The notes: a model not told the origin generated them from the letters alone. A stretch of 64,000 nucleotides of DNA from an uncultured Prochlorococcus sp. (GCA_902590355.1 CACIWI010000002.1:25695-89694); one strand, 5' to 3'. Positions 22,346-34,123 are shown, numbered from the stretch's first letter. Translations and numbers: made by a program.

Positions 22346-22470
22346 CAGGGAGACAACAAAATGTTTAATATTATTATTTTGTCACCTTAGGTCGATCGGT
22401 ATCTCACGTTTTTAATTTATTAAGAATTTCATTTCCTAAGTTTTTCTAGGTCACACCCATTATATTTCCT

Positions 22471-22544
<74 letters not shown>

Positions 22545-22556
22545 TATCTCTATGTT

Positions 22557-22629
22557 GGGGGTATAGCTCAGTTGGTAGAGCGCCTGCTTTGCAAGCAGGA
22601 TGTCAGCGGTTCGAGTCCGCTTACCTCCA
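22557..22629 (+). tRNA. tRNA-Ala (TGC) in the 16S-23S spacer
   Basis: 73-nt cloverleaf 12 nt after tRNA-Ile: acceptor GGGGGTA/TACCTCC including the G3-U70 identity pair of alanine tRNAs, anticodon loop TTTGCAA with TGC, T-loop TTCGAGT. Confidence 0.98.
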
Positions 22630-22887
22630 CTGATTACCACCTCTCCCATAATTATGTAGAAAGGAAATGTTTTGAGTGTGATCAAATTCTGAACGAATCT
22701 AGCTTCCTAATGTAATCATTAAGATGCTGGACTCATTGAATTATTTTCATTGTTTTCAGAGAACCTTGACAACTGCATAGATTATTTTTTTAAAGACAAT
22801 AAGCATCTTTAATGATGCAGATTTATTATTTGTGCGAATGCATTAATAACAATTCTATTAAGCTGATGCTTCAATTTTGAAGTTATT

Positions 22888-25762
<2,875 letters not shown>

Positions 25763-25828
25763 AATAAACTTAATTTATTGTTTTTTTAATTTTTATAATT
25801 TTCTATGCAGTTCTCAAGGTTCAAACTA

Positions 25829-25946
25829 TCCTGGTGTTCATGGCGATGTGGAACCACTCCGATCCATCTCGAACTCGGTTGTGAAACGCATCAGCGGCGA
25901 AAATATTTAGGGGGTAGCCCCTTGAGAAAATAGCTCAATGCCAGGT
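25829..25946 (+). rRNA. rrf: 5S ribosomal RNA
   Basis: About 118 nt closed by TCCTGG/CCAGG ends, with the GAACTCGG and CCGATCCATC loops of 5S RNA. Lies 66 nt after 23S as the last gene of the operon. Confidence 0.95.
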
Positions 25947-25956
25947 AAAAATATTT

Positions 25957-25991
25957 AAAAGGGTTTACTCTTTTTGAGTAACCCCTTTTTT
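25957..25991. terminator. rRNA operon terminator, shared with mutM
   Basis: Hairpin of about 13 bp (AAAAGGGTTTACTC with GAGTAACCCCTTTT, one mismatch), T5 loop, followed by a T-run. It ends at the mutM stop codon on the other strand and probably stops transcription both ways. Confidence 0.85.
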
Positions 25992-26868
25992 ATTTTTGGC
26001 ATCTAGGACACCAATGGGTACTTCTTCCAGTAATTTTTTGTCTTTCAATTAAATTTCCACATTTACGACATTCTTTACCAGTTCTCCTATAGACATTTGT
26101 CTGTAAACCAAAATTCCCATTCTCTCCTTCCAAGTCCCTAAAATCGCTAAATGTAGTACCTCCAGAACCTATACTTTTTTTTAATACAGTCACGATTGAT
26201 TCTTTGAGCTTGATTAACTCATTATTTTTTATTGTTTGAGCTTCTCTAAAAGGTGAGATTCCAGCAGAGTATAAACTTTCATCAGCATAAATATTACCTA
26301 TGCCAGCCACGATTGTTTGATCTAATAAAATAGCTTTTATAGATTTTGTTCTTTTTGAAATAACTTTCTTAAGGTAATTTGCGTCAAAGTCTTTAGAAAA
26401 TGGCTCTGGTCCTAATGAACCTAATCCTTTAATAATTTTGTTAAGCGATAGGTCTTTATTAATCCACCACATTTGACCAAAACTTCTTACGTCAATGTAC
26501 CTAAGCTCATTATTATTTTTATCGAAAAATCTTATTCTTGTATGTTTACAAGGATGACTTGAGTTTTCAATAAATTTAAAATATCCAGTCATTCTTAGAT
26601 GAACTACAAGAAACCCGTTATATTGTGAATTTTCTAGAGGTAATTGAGTATTCTCATTTTGAACTTCTTTTAATTGAGCTATTAAATATTTTCCTCTTCT
26701 ATCCCATTTATGAATAAGTGAGTTCTGAAGTCCTTTAATAAATTCATCTTTGTTTTTTGGGAATGCAACAGTTGAATCCCTACATACTTCTACTTTTTTA
26801 ATAATAAAGTTATCAAGTTTTTTCTCTAAACCTCTGCGAACAGTTTCTACTTCAGGTAATTCAGGCAA
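25990..26868 (-). CDS. mutM: Formamidopyrimidine-DNA glycosylase
   Basis: Base-excision repair enzyme removing 8-oxoguanine, with AP-lyase activity through its N-terminal proline. 292 residues: [15 protein letters not shown] at the start (P2 and E3 catalytic), the [12 protein letters not shown] helix-two-turn-helix, and a C-terminal zinc finger [11 protein letters not shown]...CPRC. Normal length. Sits 4 nt after psaE on the same strand. Confidence 0.97.
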   Translation of the reverse strand: MPELPEVETVRRGLEKKLDNFIIKKVEVCRDSTVAFPKNKDEFIKGLQNSLIHKWDRRGKYLIAQLKEVQNENTQLPLENSQYNGFLVVHLRMTGYFKFIENSSHPCKHTRIRFFDKNNNELRYIDVRSFGQMWWINKDLSLNKIIKGLGSLGPEPFSKDFDANYLKKVISKRTKSIKAILLDQTIVAGIGNIYADESLYSAGISPFREAQTIKNNELIKLKESIVTVLKKSIGSGGTTFSDFRDLEGENGNFGLQTNVYRRTGKECRKCGNLIERQKITGRSTHWCPRCQK

Positions 26869-26872
26869 TTAT

Positions 26873-27082
26873 TTAAGCTTTCTCTAATTCACTTTCTGCG
26901 AAATTATTAGTATTAGCTCCACCATCTGTCCCGCTTATACCAGCGTAATTTACTTTATCAAATCTAACTACACAATTATATTTAATACCTGAGGTATCAA
27001 CTGAAGCAACTTTACCTATTTCATTGTACCAATATGATTCTGGTCTTTTTACTCTTACGAGATCTCCTCTAGAAATTGCCAT
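26873..27082 (-). CDS. psaE: Photosystem I subunit IV
   Basis: 69-residue stromal PSI subunit involved in ferredoxin docking and cyclic flow. SH3-like beta barrel with [21 protein letters not shown] at residues 4-24 and [10 protein letters not shown], both PsaE signatures. Immediately upstream of mutM. Confidence 0.96.
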   Translation of the reverse strand: MAISRGDLVRVKRPESYWYNEIGKVASVDTSGIKYNCVVRFDKVNYAGISGTDGGANTNNFAESELEKA

Positions 27083-27162
27083 TACTATTAATTTAACTTT
27101 TTGTAGAATAACTCATCATTAATATTCTTAGACAAATTATTCACACATATTAATTAAAAGTT

Positions 27163-27924
27163 TCAACAAAAATCATTTATTAAATTATTTTCGAATTCTT
27201 CTTTAGCAGGCTTGCTTCCCATCCATTTCCTACCAGGTATTCTTACATCTAATTCATTTGTATCACAATTGATTGAAAGAATAAGTTTTTTATTTTCTTG
27301 ATTTAGTACGTTTAAAACTTTTCTACCTTTAATATCTTTATATGATTTACTTTGGATAATTATAGGACCGTAAATTTTTTTATCTAACTCAAGTAAGTCA
27401 TTATTTTTTTTATTTTCAGTTGTTTCATAATTTTCTGAATTAACTGTATCCTTTTTTCTTATTATGAGCTTTTGACCAACTTTTATTGAATCCGGATTAT
27501 TGAGATTATTAATCTCTATTAGATCGATTACTTTTAAATTATATTTGTTTGATATTTCAGTAAGATTTTCACCTGTTTGAACAATATGATAATCATTTAT
27601 TAAATCAGATTGTTTTGTAAGATTTTCAGTAGATTCAGAAATAATAAGATTTTGGCCAATAAAGATATAATTTTCATCTTTTAAGTTATTCAATTTAATA
27701 ATTAAATCTTTATTTATTGAATAGAATTTTGAAATACTTGATAGTGTATCTCCACTTTTTACGATATGAATTTTTTTTATTTCAGCTTTTTCTTCAGTAA
27801 TTGATTCTTTTTTAGCAATATTCTCAATATTATTTTTTCCTGTAAGTATTTTTTCTTCTGATTTTATCAATGAGTGATTAAAAAAATTAATAAATATGGC
27901 AATTACTAAAAATGCAAATTTCAT
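27163..27924 (-). CDS. Exported protein with two LysM domains
   Basis: About 253 residues. An N-terminal signal helix is followed by two LysM repeats, near residues 52-95 (HIVKSGDTLSSISKFYSI) and 112-155 (HIVQTGENLTEISNKYNL), each ending in KVGQ/IGQNLII. LysM binds peptidoglycan, so the protein should sit in the periplasm against the wall. The C-terminal 90 residues match nothing I know; no peptidase motif is seen. ATG at 27924 is preferred to GTG at 27933. Confidence 0.85.
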   Translation of the reverse strand: MKFAFLVIAIFINFFNHSLIKSEEKILTGKNNIENIAKKESITEEKAEIKKIHIVKSGDTLSSISKFYSINKDLIIKLNNLKDENYIFIGQNLIISESTENLTKQSDLINDYHIVQTGENLTEISNKYNLKVIDLIEINNLNNPDSIKVGQKLIIRKKDTVNSENYETTENKKNNDLLELDKKIYGPIIIQSKSYKDIKGRKVLNVLNQENKKLILSINCDTNELDVRIPGRKWMGSKPAKEEFENNLINDFC

Positions 27925-27996
27925 AAAACTCACTATTTATTTAAAGATAATCTTTAAATTTAAAATCGCTAGGTTTTTGAAAACAATTTAAGTAAT

Positions 27997-29388
27997 TTAA
28001 ACCTGAAAAATAAACTTTAAAAATTTCTTTACTCTTTCATAGGGGGGATACCGCAGATTTGAATCAAATAAAAAACCTTTAAAAGTAATAGATTTTTGAT
28101 TTGAAAAATTTCGAAAACCTTCTTCTCCATGAAATTTACCAATACCACTTTGACCAACGCCTCCAAACGGTAAATTTGGAATAAGGACTGGTAACATTAC
28201 ATCATTTATACAAATTGTTCCAGAGCTGGTTACTTTTGAAATATGATTATGGATTTTTTTATTGCCTCCAAATAAGTATATTGCTAGGGGTTTTGATGTT
28301 TGACTAATCTGTTTTAAAGCTGATTCCTTATCATTAATTCCAACTACAGGAAGTAGTGAACTGAATAATTCTTTCTGCAAAATATCAGTTTCATTTAATT
28401 TAGTTTTCAAAATTGTAGGAGATATTTTCAACTTTTTTTTACTAAAAGTCCCCCCAAATAAAATTTTTTTTTCTTTTTCATATTGTTTGAGAATTTCTAC
28501 AGTTGATGTAAATTGTTTTTTCTCCAATTTTGATAGGTTTTCGGAAATAATTGGATTATCTCCGTAAAAACTTATTATGTATTTCTTTAATTTTTCTATA
28601 AAAATATTTTCGATTTCTTTATCTACAAAGATATGATTCGGAGCCATGCAGGATTGACCGGAATTAAAAAATTTACCCCAAACAATTCTTTTTGCAGCTA
28701 CTTCTAAATTAGCATTCTTGAAAACAATTACAGGATTTGTTCCGCTTAACTCAAGAGTTAATGGAGTTAAGTTTTTTGAAGCTAATTTCATTATAGATTT
28801 TCCAGTTTCAGTACTTCCTGTAAAAAAAATGTGGTCAAAATTTTGTTCAATTAATTTTATGGATTGTTTATTATCACCCTCTACTGTCATTAGGACATCT
28901 TTACGGAAATATTTGGAAGTAAGCTTTTTAATAAGTTTTGAGGTCGCAGGACATTTCTCTGATGGTTTTATAACTGCAGTATTTCCTGCTGAGAAAATAT
29001 TTACTAATGGCTTTAAAATGTAAAGTAATGGGTAATTATAAGGACCAAGAATTAAGACACACCCAAGAGGTTCATAAATAACTTTGGAGGATGATGGAAA
29101 AAGATAAAAAGGTGTATCAATTTTTTTTGGTCGCATCCAAGAATTGAGTTTCTTTTTTATAAGTGAAATTTCTTCTTTCACTAAAAGTATTTCTGAAAGC
29201 CCTTCAATTTCAGATTTGCCGAGATCAACAAAAAGTGATTTAATTATCTCTTTTTTATTTTCATACAAAAGTTTAGAAACTATATTGATATGATGGATCC
29301 GCCATTTTATATCTTCAGTTTTACCAGTGAGAACTGTATTTTTTAGTTTATAGATGTCTTCTAAATGAAATTTATCAGAAATTTTCAT
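27997..29388 (-). CDS. Class 3 / fatty-aldehyde-type aldehyde dehydrogenase
   Basis: NAD(P)-dependent aldehyde oxidation. 463 residues: FFTGSTETGKSIM cofactor loop near 190, TLELSGTNPVIV with the catalytic Glu near 213, and FNSGQSCMAPNH with the catalytic Cys near 247; LPFGGVGQSGIGKFHGEEGF near the C-terminus. The short length, and a hydrophobic C-terminal end, place it with the ALDH3 group that in cyanobacteria oxidises fatty aldehydes. Substrate is inferred. Confidence 0.9.
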   Translation of the reverse strand: MKISDKFHLEDIYKLKNTVLTGKTEDIKWRIHHINIVSKLLYENKKEIIKSLFVDLGKSEIEGLSEILLVKEEISLIKKKLNSWMRPKKIDTPFYLFPSSSKVIYEPLGCVLILGPYNYPLLYILKPLVNIFSAGNTAVIKPSEKCPATSKLIKKLTSKYFRKDVLMTVEGDNKQSIKLIEQNFDHIFFTGSTETGKSIMKLASKNLTPLTLELSGTNPVIVFKNANLEVAAKRIVWGKFFNSGQSCMAPNHIFVDKEIENIFIEKLKKYIISFYGDNPIISENLSKLEKKQFTSTVEILKQYEKEKKILFGGTFSKKKLKISPTILKTKLNETDILQKELFSSLLPVVGINDKESALKQISQTSKPLAIYLFGGNKKIHNHISKVTSSGTICINDVMLPVLIPNLPFGGVGQSGIGKFHGEEGFRNFSNQKSITFKGFLFDSNLRYPPYERVKKFLKFIFQV

Positions 29389-29544
29389 TTTTTACCTTTC
29401 AATAGTATTAAATATATCAGAGGATAAATTGTAAATAACTAAGGTTTTTAGGCAGTTCAATCAAAGCGAATGATTTATGAGAAATAATCAAATTTATTAA
29501 TATTGCTATTAAAAATTCAAATTTTTCTTGGTTAGTATATTTCT

Positions 29545-30435
29545 ATGAGGGAAAATTTTTCAATTAGATTGATATCTATAAATGAAATACCAGAAGTCAC
29601 AAACTGGGCAAGGTTAGAAGGATTTTCTCCTGGAATGGATGATTTATCAATTTATAGAAATACAGATAAACAAGGGGTATGGGTAGCTTGCCTAGACAAT
29701 AATCCCATAGGCTCTATTGCGTGTATAAAATATAATTCCTCGTATAGTTTTATAGGTTTATTTATCATTAAAAAAGAATTCCGGAATAACGGATATGGAG
29801 TGAGATTATGGAAACATGCCCTCGAATATTTGAAAAATGTTGATTGTATTGGTCTTGAGGCTGCCCCAGATAGATTAAATGATTACGCAAAGTGGGGGTT
29901 TAGAAAATCTTCCATTACAAATCGATGGAAATTAAATGGTTCTCAAGATTTGCCATTGAGAAATTTCTATAAAGATCAATTTCATTCTTTTAAAGTTGTC
30001 CCGGGTAATAAAATTTCTTCTGAAGCAGTCTTAATTTATGATGATCAAAGAGAACCTAGTCCCAGACCACATTTTCTAAATGACTGGTTGAAAAATTCTC
30101 ATGGTAATGTCAGTGCAATTGTCGATAATAATGGGATGTGCCATGGATTTGGCAGGATTAGACCTTGTGTATTGGAGGATAATGAGCAAGGCTGGAGAAT
30201 TGGCCCACTTTTAGCGGATACTCCACCACTTGCTGAATTATTAATAAGGGAGTTAGTTGGTGATTTAGATGCTCAAATCTTATTGGATTGCTCTAATCTA
30301 AACCCTTATGCAAATTATCTTTTATCAAGTTTGGGATTTGAGGAAATATCAAAAACTTACAGAATGTATAAAGGTATTCAACCTCCCTGCCCTATGAATC
30401 AAGTATATGGACTTGCCTGCTTGGAACTGGGATGA
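29545..30435 (+). CDS. GNAT-family N-acetyltransferase
   Basis: 296 residues. The N-terminal half is a full GNAT fold: GSIACIKYNSSYSFIGLFII then the acetyl-CoA loop FRNNGYGVRLWKHALEY (about 83-99). A second domain follows (about 150-290) resembling the duplicated GNAT found in YitI-type proteins, with GFGRIRPC and a C-terminal LGFEEISKTYRMYKG. The acceptor substrate is unknown. Confidence 0.85.
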   Translation: MRENFSIRLISINEIPEVTNWARLEGFSPGMDDLSIYRNTDKQGVWVACLDNNPIGSIACIKYNSSYSFIGLFIIKKEFRNNGYGVRLWKHALEYLKNVDCIGLEAAPDRLNDYAKWGFRKSSITNRWKLNGSQDLPLRNFYKDQFHSFKVVPGNKISSEAVLIYDDQREPSPRPHFLNDWLKNSHGNVSAIVDNNGMCHGFGRIRPCVLEDNEQGWRIGPLLADTPPLAELLIRELVGDLDAQILLDCSNLNPYANYLLSSLGFEEISKTYRMYKGIQPPCPMNQVYGLACLELG

Positions 30436-30498
30436 TTTCCTTTAAAACGTTAATTTCCCCTTTTTTTGTAATACTGAAAGAAGTTTGTTTGATTAAGA

Positions 30499-30747
30499 TT
30501 AACTTCCAGAAGGTTTCAAAATTTTTTCTACAATATCGGCGTTGATTATAGTGATCTCTCCATTGTCAATATTGGCAACTTGAAACAAGGTCCATGAATT
30601 TGGATTTCTAGCTCCTCCAATGCAGTCGATAACTTGACCGACCCAATAATTTTCATTCTTTTCCTTAGTATCTTCGCAATTTTCTTTTTTAATTGCGACA
30701 TAATCACCAGGCCTAACGAAAAGAAACTCAGGAGTTGCTGAGCTCAC
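30499..30747 (-). CDS. Small protein resembling DUF3104
   Basis: 82 residues starting MSSATPEFLFVRPGDYVAIKK, then ENYWVGQVIDCIGGARNP and a short beta-rich end. The VRPGDYV...WVGQVI pattern is that of the picocyanobacterial DUF3104 family and suggests an SH3-like small barrel. Function unknown. A near-palindromic LexA-like site lies 14 nt upstream of the start. Confidence 0.7.
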   Translation of the reverse strand: MSSATPEFLFVRPGDYVAIKKENCEDTKEKNENYWVGQVIDCIGGARNPNSWTLFQVANIDNGEITIINADIVEKILKPSGS

Positions 30748-30760
30748 AATAAATAACTGC

Positions 30761-30776
30761 TAGTATATACGTACTA
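30761..30776. promoter_or_regulatory. Candidate LexA-like box
   Basis: TAGTATATACGTACTA, a near-palindrome close to the cyanobacterial LexA pattern (RGTACnnnDGTWC) with one half-site C changed to T. It lies 14-29 nt upstream of the DUF3104-like gene. Confidence 0.35.
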
Positions 30777-30844
30777 TAGTAAGTTATTGGTTTTATTGCT
30801 GAACTTTGAATTATTTAGCAAACTAGGGGTAATTTAAAAATAAA

Positions 30845-30937
30845 ATGGAATCAACTGAAATTGCTATATTTTCAACATTATTGGGGTTAATTTTAGCTTT
30901 AACTGACGCTTATATAGAACGAAATATTCCTGGATAA
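30845..30937 (+). CDS. 30-aa single-helix membrane peptide
   Basis: MESTEIAIFSTLLGLILAL starts a protein with one hydrophobic helix (about 5-20) and a short charged end ERNIPG. It looks like a small photosystem or b6f subunit in shape, but I cannot match it to any named one. Converges with hli, 21 nt away. Confidence 0.55.
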   Translation: MESTEIAIFSTLLGLILALTDAYIERNIPG

Positions 30938-30958
30938 TAAATACTTCTAATTCATTTC

Positions 30959-31090
30959 TTAAATTAAATAAGATTTAAGCTGGTCTAATATGTCGGCACG
31001 GTTGGAAACTAGTTTTGTAAAAACTAAATATATCAACCCTCCCATTGCGAGCCTTCCGTTAATTTTTTCTAACTGCTTTAGTTTTCTCAA
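30959..31090 (-). CDS. hli: High-light-inducible protein
   Basis: Short single-helix chlorophyll-binding protein (43 aa) of the HLIP/SCP family, which protects photosystems under stress. The diagnostic EKINGRLAMGGLIYLVF (residues 8-24) carries the E/NGR chlorophyll-ligand pattern. The only in-frame start is TTG at 31090, since a TAA lies two codons upstream. HLIPs are usually 45-70 residues, so this is a minimal form. Confidence 0.82.
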   Translation of the reverse strand: MRKLKQLEKINGRLAMGGLIYLVFTKLVSNRADILDQLKSYLI

Positions 31091-31203
31091 AAGTTACCCT
31101 GACGGTTAGATAAAATTTAAAGGGTATAGAAAATAAAAAAGTATTGATTACTTCAAAATTAAAAAAAAATTTATAGAAATATTATTTCAAACACGAATTA
31201 AAT

Positions 31204-31341
31204 TTAAAGCCAAGCTTCTTTCATCTCAAGATAAAGTCTCTCACTCTCAGCAGAGTTAATTTTGCTGTCTGAATAGGATTGTTGCTGTTGCTGCTGCTGC
31301 TGCTGAGTTGAGTTTGTATTAGGATTTTGGACTTCGCTCAT
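31204..31341 (-). CDS. 45-aa peptide with a nine-glutamine run
   Basis: Starts MSEVQNPNTNSTQ, then nine consecutive Gln encoded by CAG/CAA repeats, then a conserved-looking end SAESERLYLEMKEAWL. Soluble, no membrane segment. Same strand as hli, which lies 113 nt downstream. Family not recognised; the C-terminal block resembles nothing I can name. Confidence 0.6.
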   Translation of the reverse strand: MSEVQNPNTNSTQQQQQQQQQSYSDSKINSAESERLYLEMKEAWL

Positions 31342-31457
31342 TAGAAGGGCTAAATATTTGTGTTTATTCTCTCATATTTAGAGCTTTTTTTGTCAACTTA
31401 AATTCTTAAATTTTTTTTAAATTTTCTACGCTTTTAATTTTCCTGTTTTGAGTGAAT

Positions 31458-31559
31458 TTATTTCGCTACAGTAGTTTTGGTATATAGGAATTTAACTTCC
31501 CAATATACAATCCCTAGGAAGATAGCACTTGCAATAATAATTTCAGAAATGGCTAACAT
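31458..31559 (-). CDS. 33-aa single-helix membrane peptide
   Basis: MLAISEIIIASAIFLGIVYW forms one membrane helix, followed by KFLYTKTTVAK. No family recognised. Supported by length, hydrophobic pattern and start codon only. Confidence 0.5.
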   Translation of the reverse strand: MLAISEIIIASAIFLGIVYWEVKFLYTKTTVAK

Positions 31560-31707
31560 TTTATTTTTCCAATACTAATTTAATTTTGGTATCAATTTAC
31601 ACAGAATGCAATAGGTACTAATTACATTCTAGATTTTAAAAAATCTTATTTAATAAAATAACGCGGCGAAATAATATAAAATTTTAAGTTAGATACATAT
31701 TTTTTCC

Positions 31708-32142
31708 GTGGGAAATTTCATAAATTCAACAACTCTTATACCTTTAATACCTTTAGTAACCTCTTTTTTTATTCTTATTTTATTGGCGAGTTTTAACAGA
31801 ACACTTAACAGGTTAACAAAACCAGTTACTGCACTGGTTGCATTATCTTTATTAAGTTCTGCTTTTATAAGCTTATTTGACTATTTTAAGAAAATAGAAG
31901 AAGAATTAGTTTTATCTGAATTTCTCAAATTTTTTGAAGAAAAAAATTTAGTTATACATCTCAATTTAGTAAATGAAAAAATTATAATTTTTTTCTCATT
32001 AATAATGATATTAATTGTTGGAATATCTTTTTATAAATTGCCTAGAAAAAAAGGTTACGTCTCATTAATGATCAGCCTAGGATTAATTTCTTCTTCGGTG
32101 ATACTCTCAATATTGCTGATAGATTTCTCAGCACTAATCTAA
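31708..32142 (+). CDS. Four-helix membrane protein resembling the NdhF/NuoL N-terminus
   Basis: 144 residues from a GTG start. LIPLIPLVTSFFILILLASFNRTLNR resembles in pattern the first helix of NDH-1 subunit 5 (LIPxxPLxxxxxxxLxxxSFNxxxN); about four hydrophobic helices in all. Far too short for NdhF (over 600 residues), so it is either an accessory NDH-like protein or an unrelated one. The stop overlaps the convergent PTOX gene by 4 nt. Confidence 0.65.
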   Translation: MGNFINSTTLIPLIPLVTSFFILILLASFNRTLNRLTKPVTALVALSLLSSAFISLFDYFKKIEEELVLSEFLKFFEEKNLVIHLNLVNEKIIIFFSLIMILIVGISFYKLPRKKGYVSLMISLGLISSSVILSILLIDFSALI

Positions 32143-32648
32143 ACTGTTGTAAGCATTGACAAAGCTTCGTTAAGTTCTTGGACATGATTTAATTCATCTT
32201 GAGCAATTTCTTTTATTTTTTGATCATTTGGATTATCTATTAAATATTTTGAATAAGTTTCAAATGCATGTTCTTCGATTTTTATGTTTACATCATAAGC
32301 ATTAGCTGGAGAGAGGAAATAATAAAAAACCATGATCCAGTAATAGACAAGAACAAGGTGTCTCGCAAAAAATCTATCAATCCAGAACCTATCACCTCCT
32401 CTTTTCTCCATTTCTTTAAGATGCTCAGTTTCGTTAATAGCTTGATAAAAATGTTCTTTCATTAAAATCATTGTTTTCTCATTTTTAATTCCTAGAGATT
32501 CTTTAAAATGAAGAACTGAAAGAAATGCAAAATAAGGTGATCTAGCTATAACTTCTAAAACCCAAAATCTTTGTAAAGATCTACCAGAGTATAAGAAGTC
32601 TAAGAAGTTAACTGTGCTGTTCAAAATCAAAGAATTCAATTTCTTCAT
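32139..32648 (-). CDS. Plastoquinol terminal oxidase (PTOX), alternative-oxidase family
   Basis: Di-iron oxidase moving electrons from plastoquinol to oxygen at the thylakoid membrane, a safety valve for the photosynthetic chain. All four ligand motifs are present: LEVIARSPY with E32, NETEHL with E73 and H76, EEHA with E125/E126, and DELNH with E152 and H155. At 169 residues it is a compact, catalytic-core-only form compared with plant PTOX. Common in high-light Prochlorococcus, where iron is scarce. Confidence 0.92.
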   Translation of the reverse strand: MKKLNSLILNSTVNFLDFLYSGRSLQRFWVLEVIARSPYFAFLSVLHFKESLGIKNEKTMILMKEHFYQAINETEHLKEMEKRGGDRFWIDRFFARHLVLVYYWIMVFYYFLSPANAYDVNIKIEEHAFETYSKYLIDNPNDQKIKEIAQDELNHVQELNEALSMLTTV

Positions 32649-32803
32649 GGATTTAGTTTTTCTTTAAGTATAATTACTCAGCCGCTCGAGGACTATGATG
32701 TATTGAAGTAATTAACCAAAAATTAATATTTATAGTCTAAAAATTGTTACTTCCATTGAAATATTTTTTTTTCATGCATTAATTGGATAGATAAAAATTT
32801 TAT

Positions 32804-32944
32804 ATGACAACTACTGAAAAAATTGCAAATGCAAAAAAAAGGATTGATGAATTAGAAAGACTTATAAAATTTTGGAATGATTCAGACCATGATGAGGCAA
32901 AAATAGTAAATTTTTTAAAGAACATTGAAAATAAAGTTGCTTAG
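32804..32944 (+). CDS. 46-aa small helical protein
   Basis: MTTTEKIANAKKRIDELERL, then a charged helical rest (KFWNDSDHDEAKIVNFLKN); predicted coiled-coil-like. No family recognised. An upstream A/T-rich stretch gives no clear ribosome site. Confidence 0.5.
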   Translation: MTTTEKIANAKKRIDELERLIKFWNDSDHDEAKIVNFLKNIENKVA

Positions 32945-33090
32945 ATTGTGAAGATTAAGGCTAATTAACTTTATCTACTTAAAGTGATTTAATATCTTTG
33001 AGGTTTCGAATATTGTTTAATTTATAAATAGAGCAATTAAACCTATTTTCAAAAACTGTAAGGAAGAAATAATCTAAAAGAAAAATAAAT

Positions 33091-33204
33091 ATGAAAACCT
33101 TTTCAAAAAAATATTTAGTTCCGATTAAATTTATACCATGGGTTTTTTGGGTATTTATATCTTTTATGAGTTTATATTTGTGTAAGATAGCCTGGGTAAA
33201 TTGA
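33091..33204 (+). CDS. 37-aa single-helix membrane peptide
   Basis: Basic start MKTFSKKYLV, then a helix around FIPWVFWVFISFMSLYL and a short CKIAWVN end. Ends 13 nt before the convergent gene at 33218. Evidence is pattern only; an overlapping longer minus-strand frame (32979-33257) looks less protein-like. Confidence 0.45.
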   Translation: MKTFSKKYLVPIKFIPWVFWVFISFMSLYLCKIAWVN

Positions 33205-33217
33205 ATAATTAATGGAT

Positions 33218-33526
33218 CTAGCTTCTCCTTAGCCAACCAGGAGCACCGCCAAACCAATCCGATATGTCATCTTCATTAGGGTTGAAATGATTTTCTTTAT
33301 CTAGTCCATCTATCCCAAATGATTGTAAGAGGTTATCAATCCCCCCATCATTTTTCGTGCCATTCCTTCTAAAACTGTTAGCTTTTTTCAGCCAAAGAGA
33401 AATTGTAGAGTTATGGTGTGCAAATTTCTCGACATATATTCTTTCTTCTAATGTAATTGATTTATCTTGAGCAATTCTTTTAATTATTCCTTGGATTTTT
33501 AGTCTTTTTGAATTACTAAGAAGCAT
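33218..33526 (-). CDS. Conserved-type hypothetical protein, 102 aa
   Basis: Soluble; helical N-terminal half (SKRLKIQGIIKRIAQDKSI) and a Gly/Asp/Trp-rich C-terminus ending ISDWFGGAPGWLRRS. The C-terminal tryptophan motif suggests real constraint, but I recognise no family and cannot assign a function. Confidence 0.65.
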   Translation of the reverse strand: MLLSNSKRLKIQGIIKRIAQDKSITLEERIYVEKFAHHNSTISLWLKKANSFRRNGTKNDGGIDNLLQSFGIDGLDKENHFNPNEDDISDWFGGAPGWLRRS

Positions 33527-33792
33527 TTTGCGATCAATTCATTATTCTTTTTATAGGAAGGATTACTAAATATATCTTGTCAATGTTAATTTCAACAAAT
33601 TAACTATTTTAAGAGGTTTTTAAGCAATAAAAGTCTTAAGACACTAAAAAAAGGGATCAATAAGTTACTTATGATACTTTTATTCATTTATCAAACTTAT
33701 AATTCCCGCAAATTAGATAAAAAAATCAATCCATTCATAAGGATACTTTGAAATTAAGATAGATGGATGCAGCTGTTGCATGATAGTAAAAA

Positions 33793-33819
33793 TGTACTAA
33801 TATTAGTACAGATGTATTA
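33793..33819 (+). promoter_or_regulatory. Candidate LexA operator (perfect 18-bp palindrome)
   Basis: TGTACTAATATTAGTACA (33793-33810) is a perfect palindrome; the overlapping TAGTACAGATGTATTA (33804-33819) matches a cyanobacterial LexA-type TAGTACAnATGTACTA box except one position. It ends 6 nt before the start codon of the gene at 33826. Confidence 0.5.
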
Positions 33820-33825
33820 TAAGAT

Positions 33826-34032
33826 ATGAAAGTGATTTCATCTTCTCCTTATGCCCCTTTTAATTCAAAAGAGTGGAATTCTCTAATAAGAAAAAATGCA
33901 AAGTTTGAAAATACTCCAATAAAAATTCAAAAAAAATTTTATAAAACTTTTGCTCTAAAAAAGATTGAAAAAGATGAACTATCGCAAGAGAAAAATGAAT
34001 TGCATCAACAAATGCAACTTGTATTTGGATAG
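33826..34032 (+). CDS. 68-aa small protein under a LexA-like site
   Basis: MKVISSSPYAPFNSKEWNSL, followed by a basic helical region and a charged end (DELSQEKNELHQQMQLVFG). No membrane segment and no family recognised. The palindrome just upstream suggests DNA-damage-type regulation; that is an inference from the site alone. Confidence 0.6.
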   Translation: MKVISSSPYAPFNSKEWNSLIRKNAKFENTPIKIQKKFYKTFALKKIEKDELSQEKNELHQQMQLVFG

Positions 34033-34123
34033 AAAAAATATTAAGTAACAATCTTTTTATCGAATATTATTTTACGAGATCCAATTTTTTGTTAGATTAG
34101 TAGAAATACAAGAAGGATTTAAT

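Noticed and set aside
32979-33257. 92-codon minus-strand frame
   Set aside because: It overlaps the 102-aa gene at 33218 and the 37-aa plus frame, and its product has no coherent pattern apart from hydrophobic runs from A/T-rich DNA.
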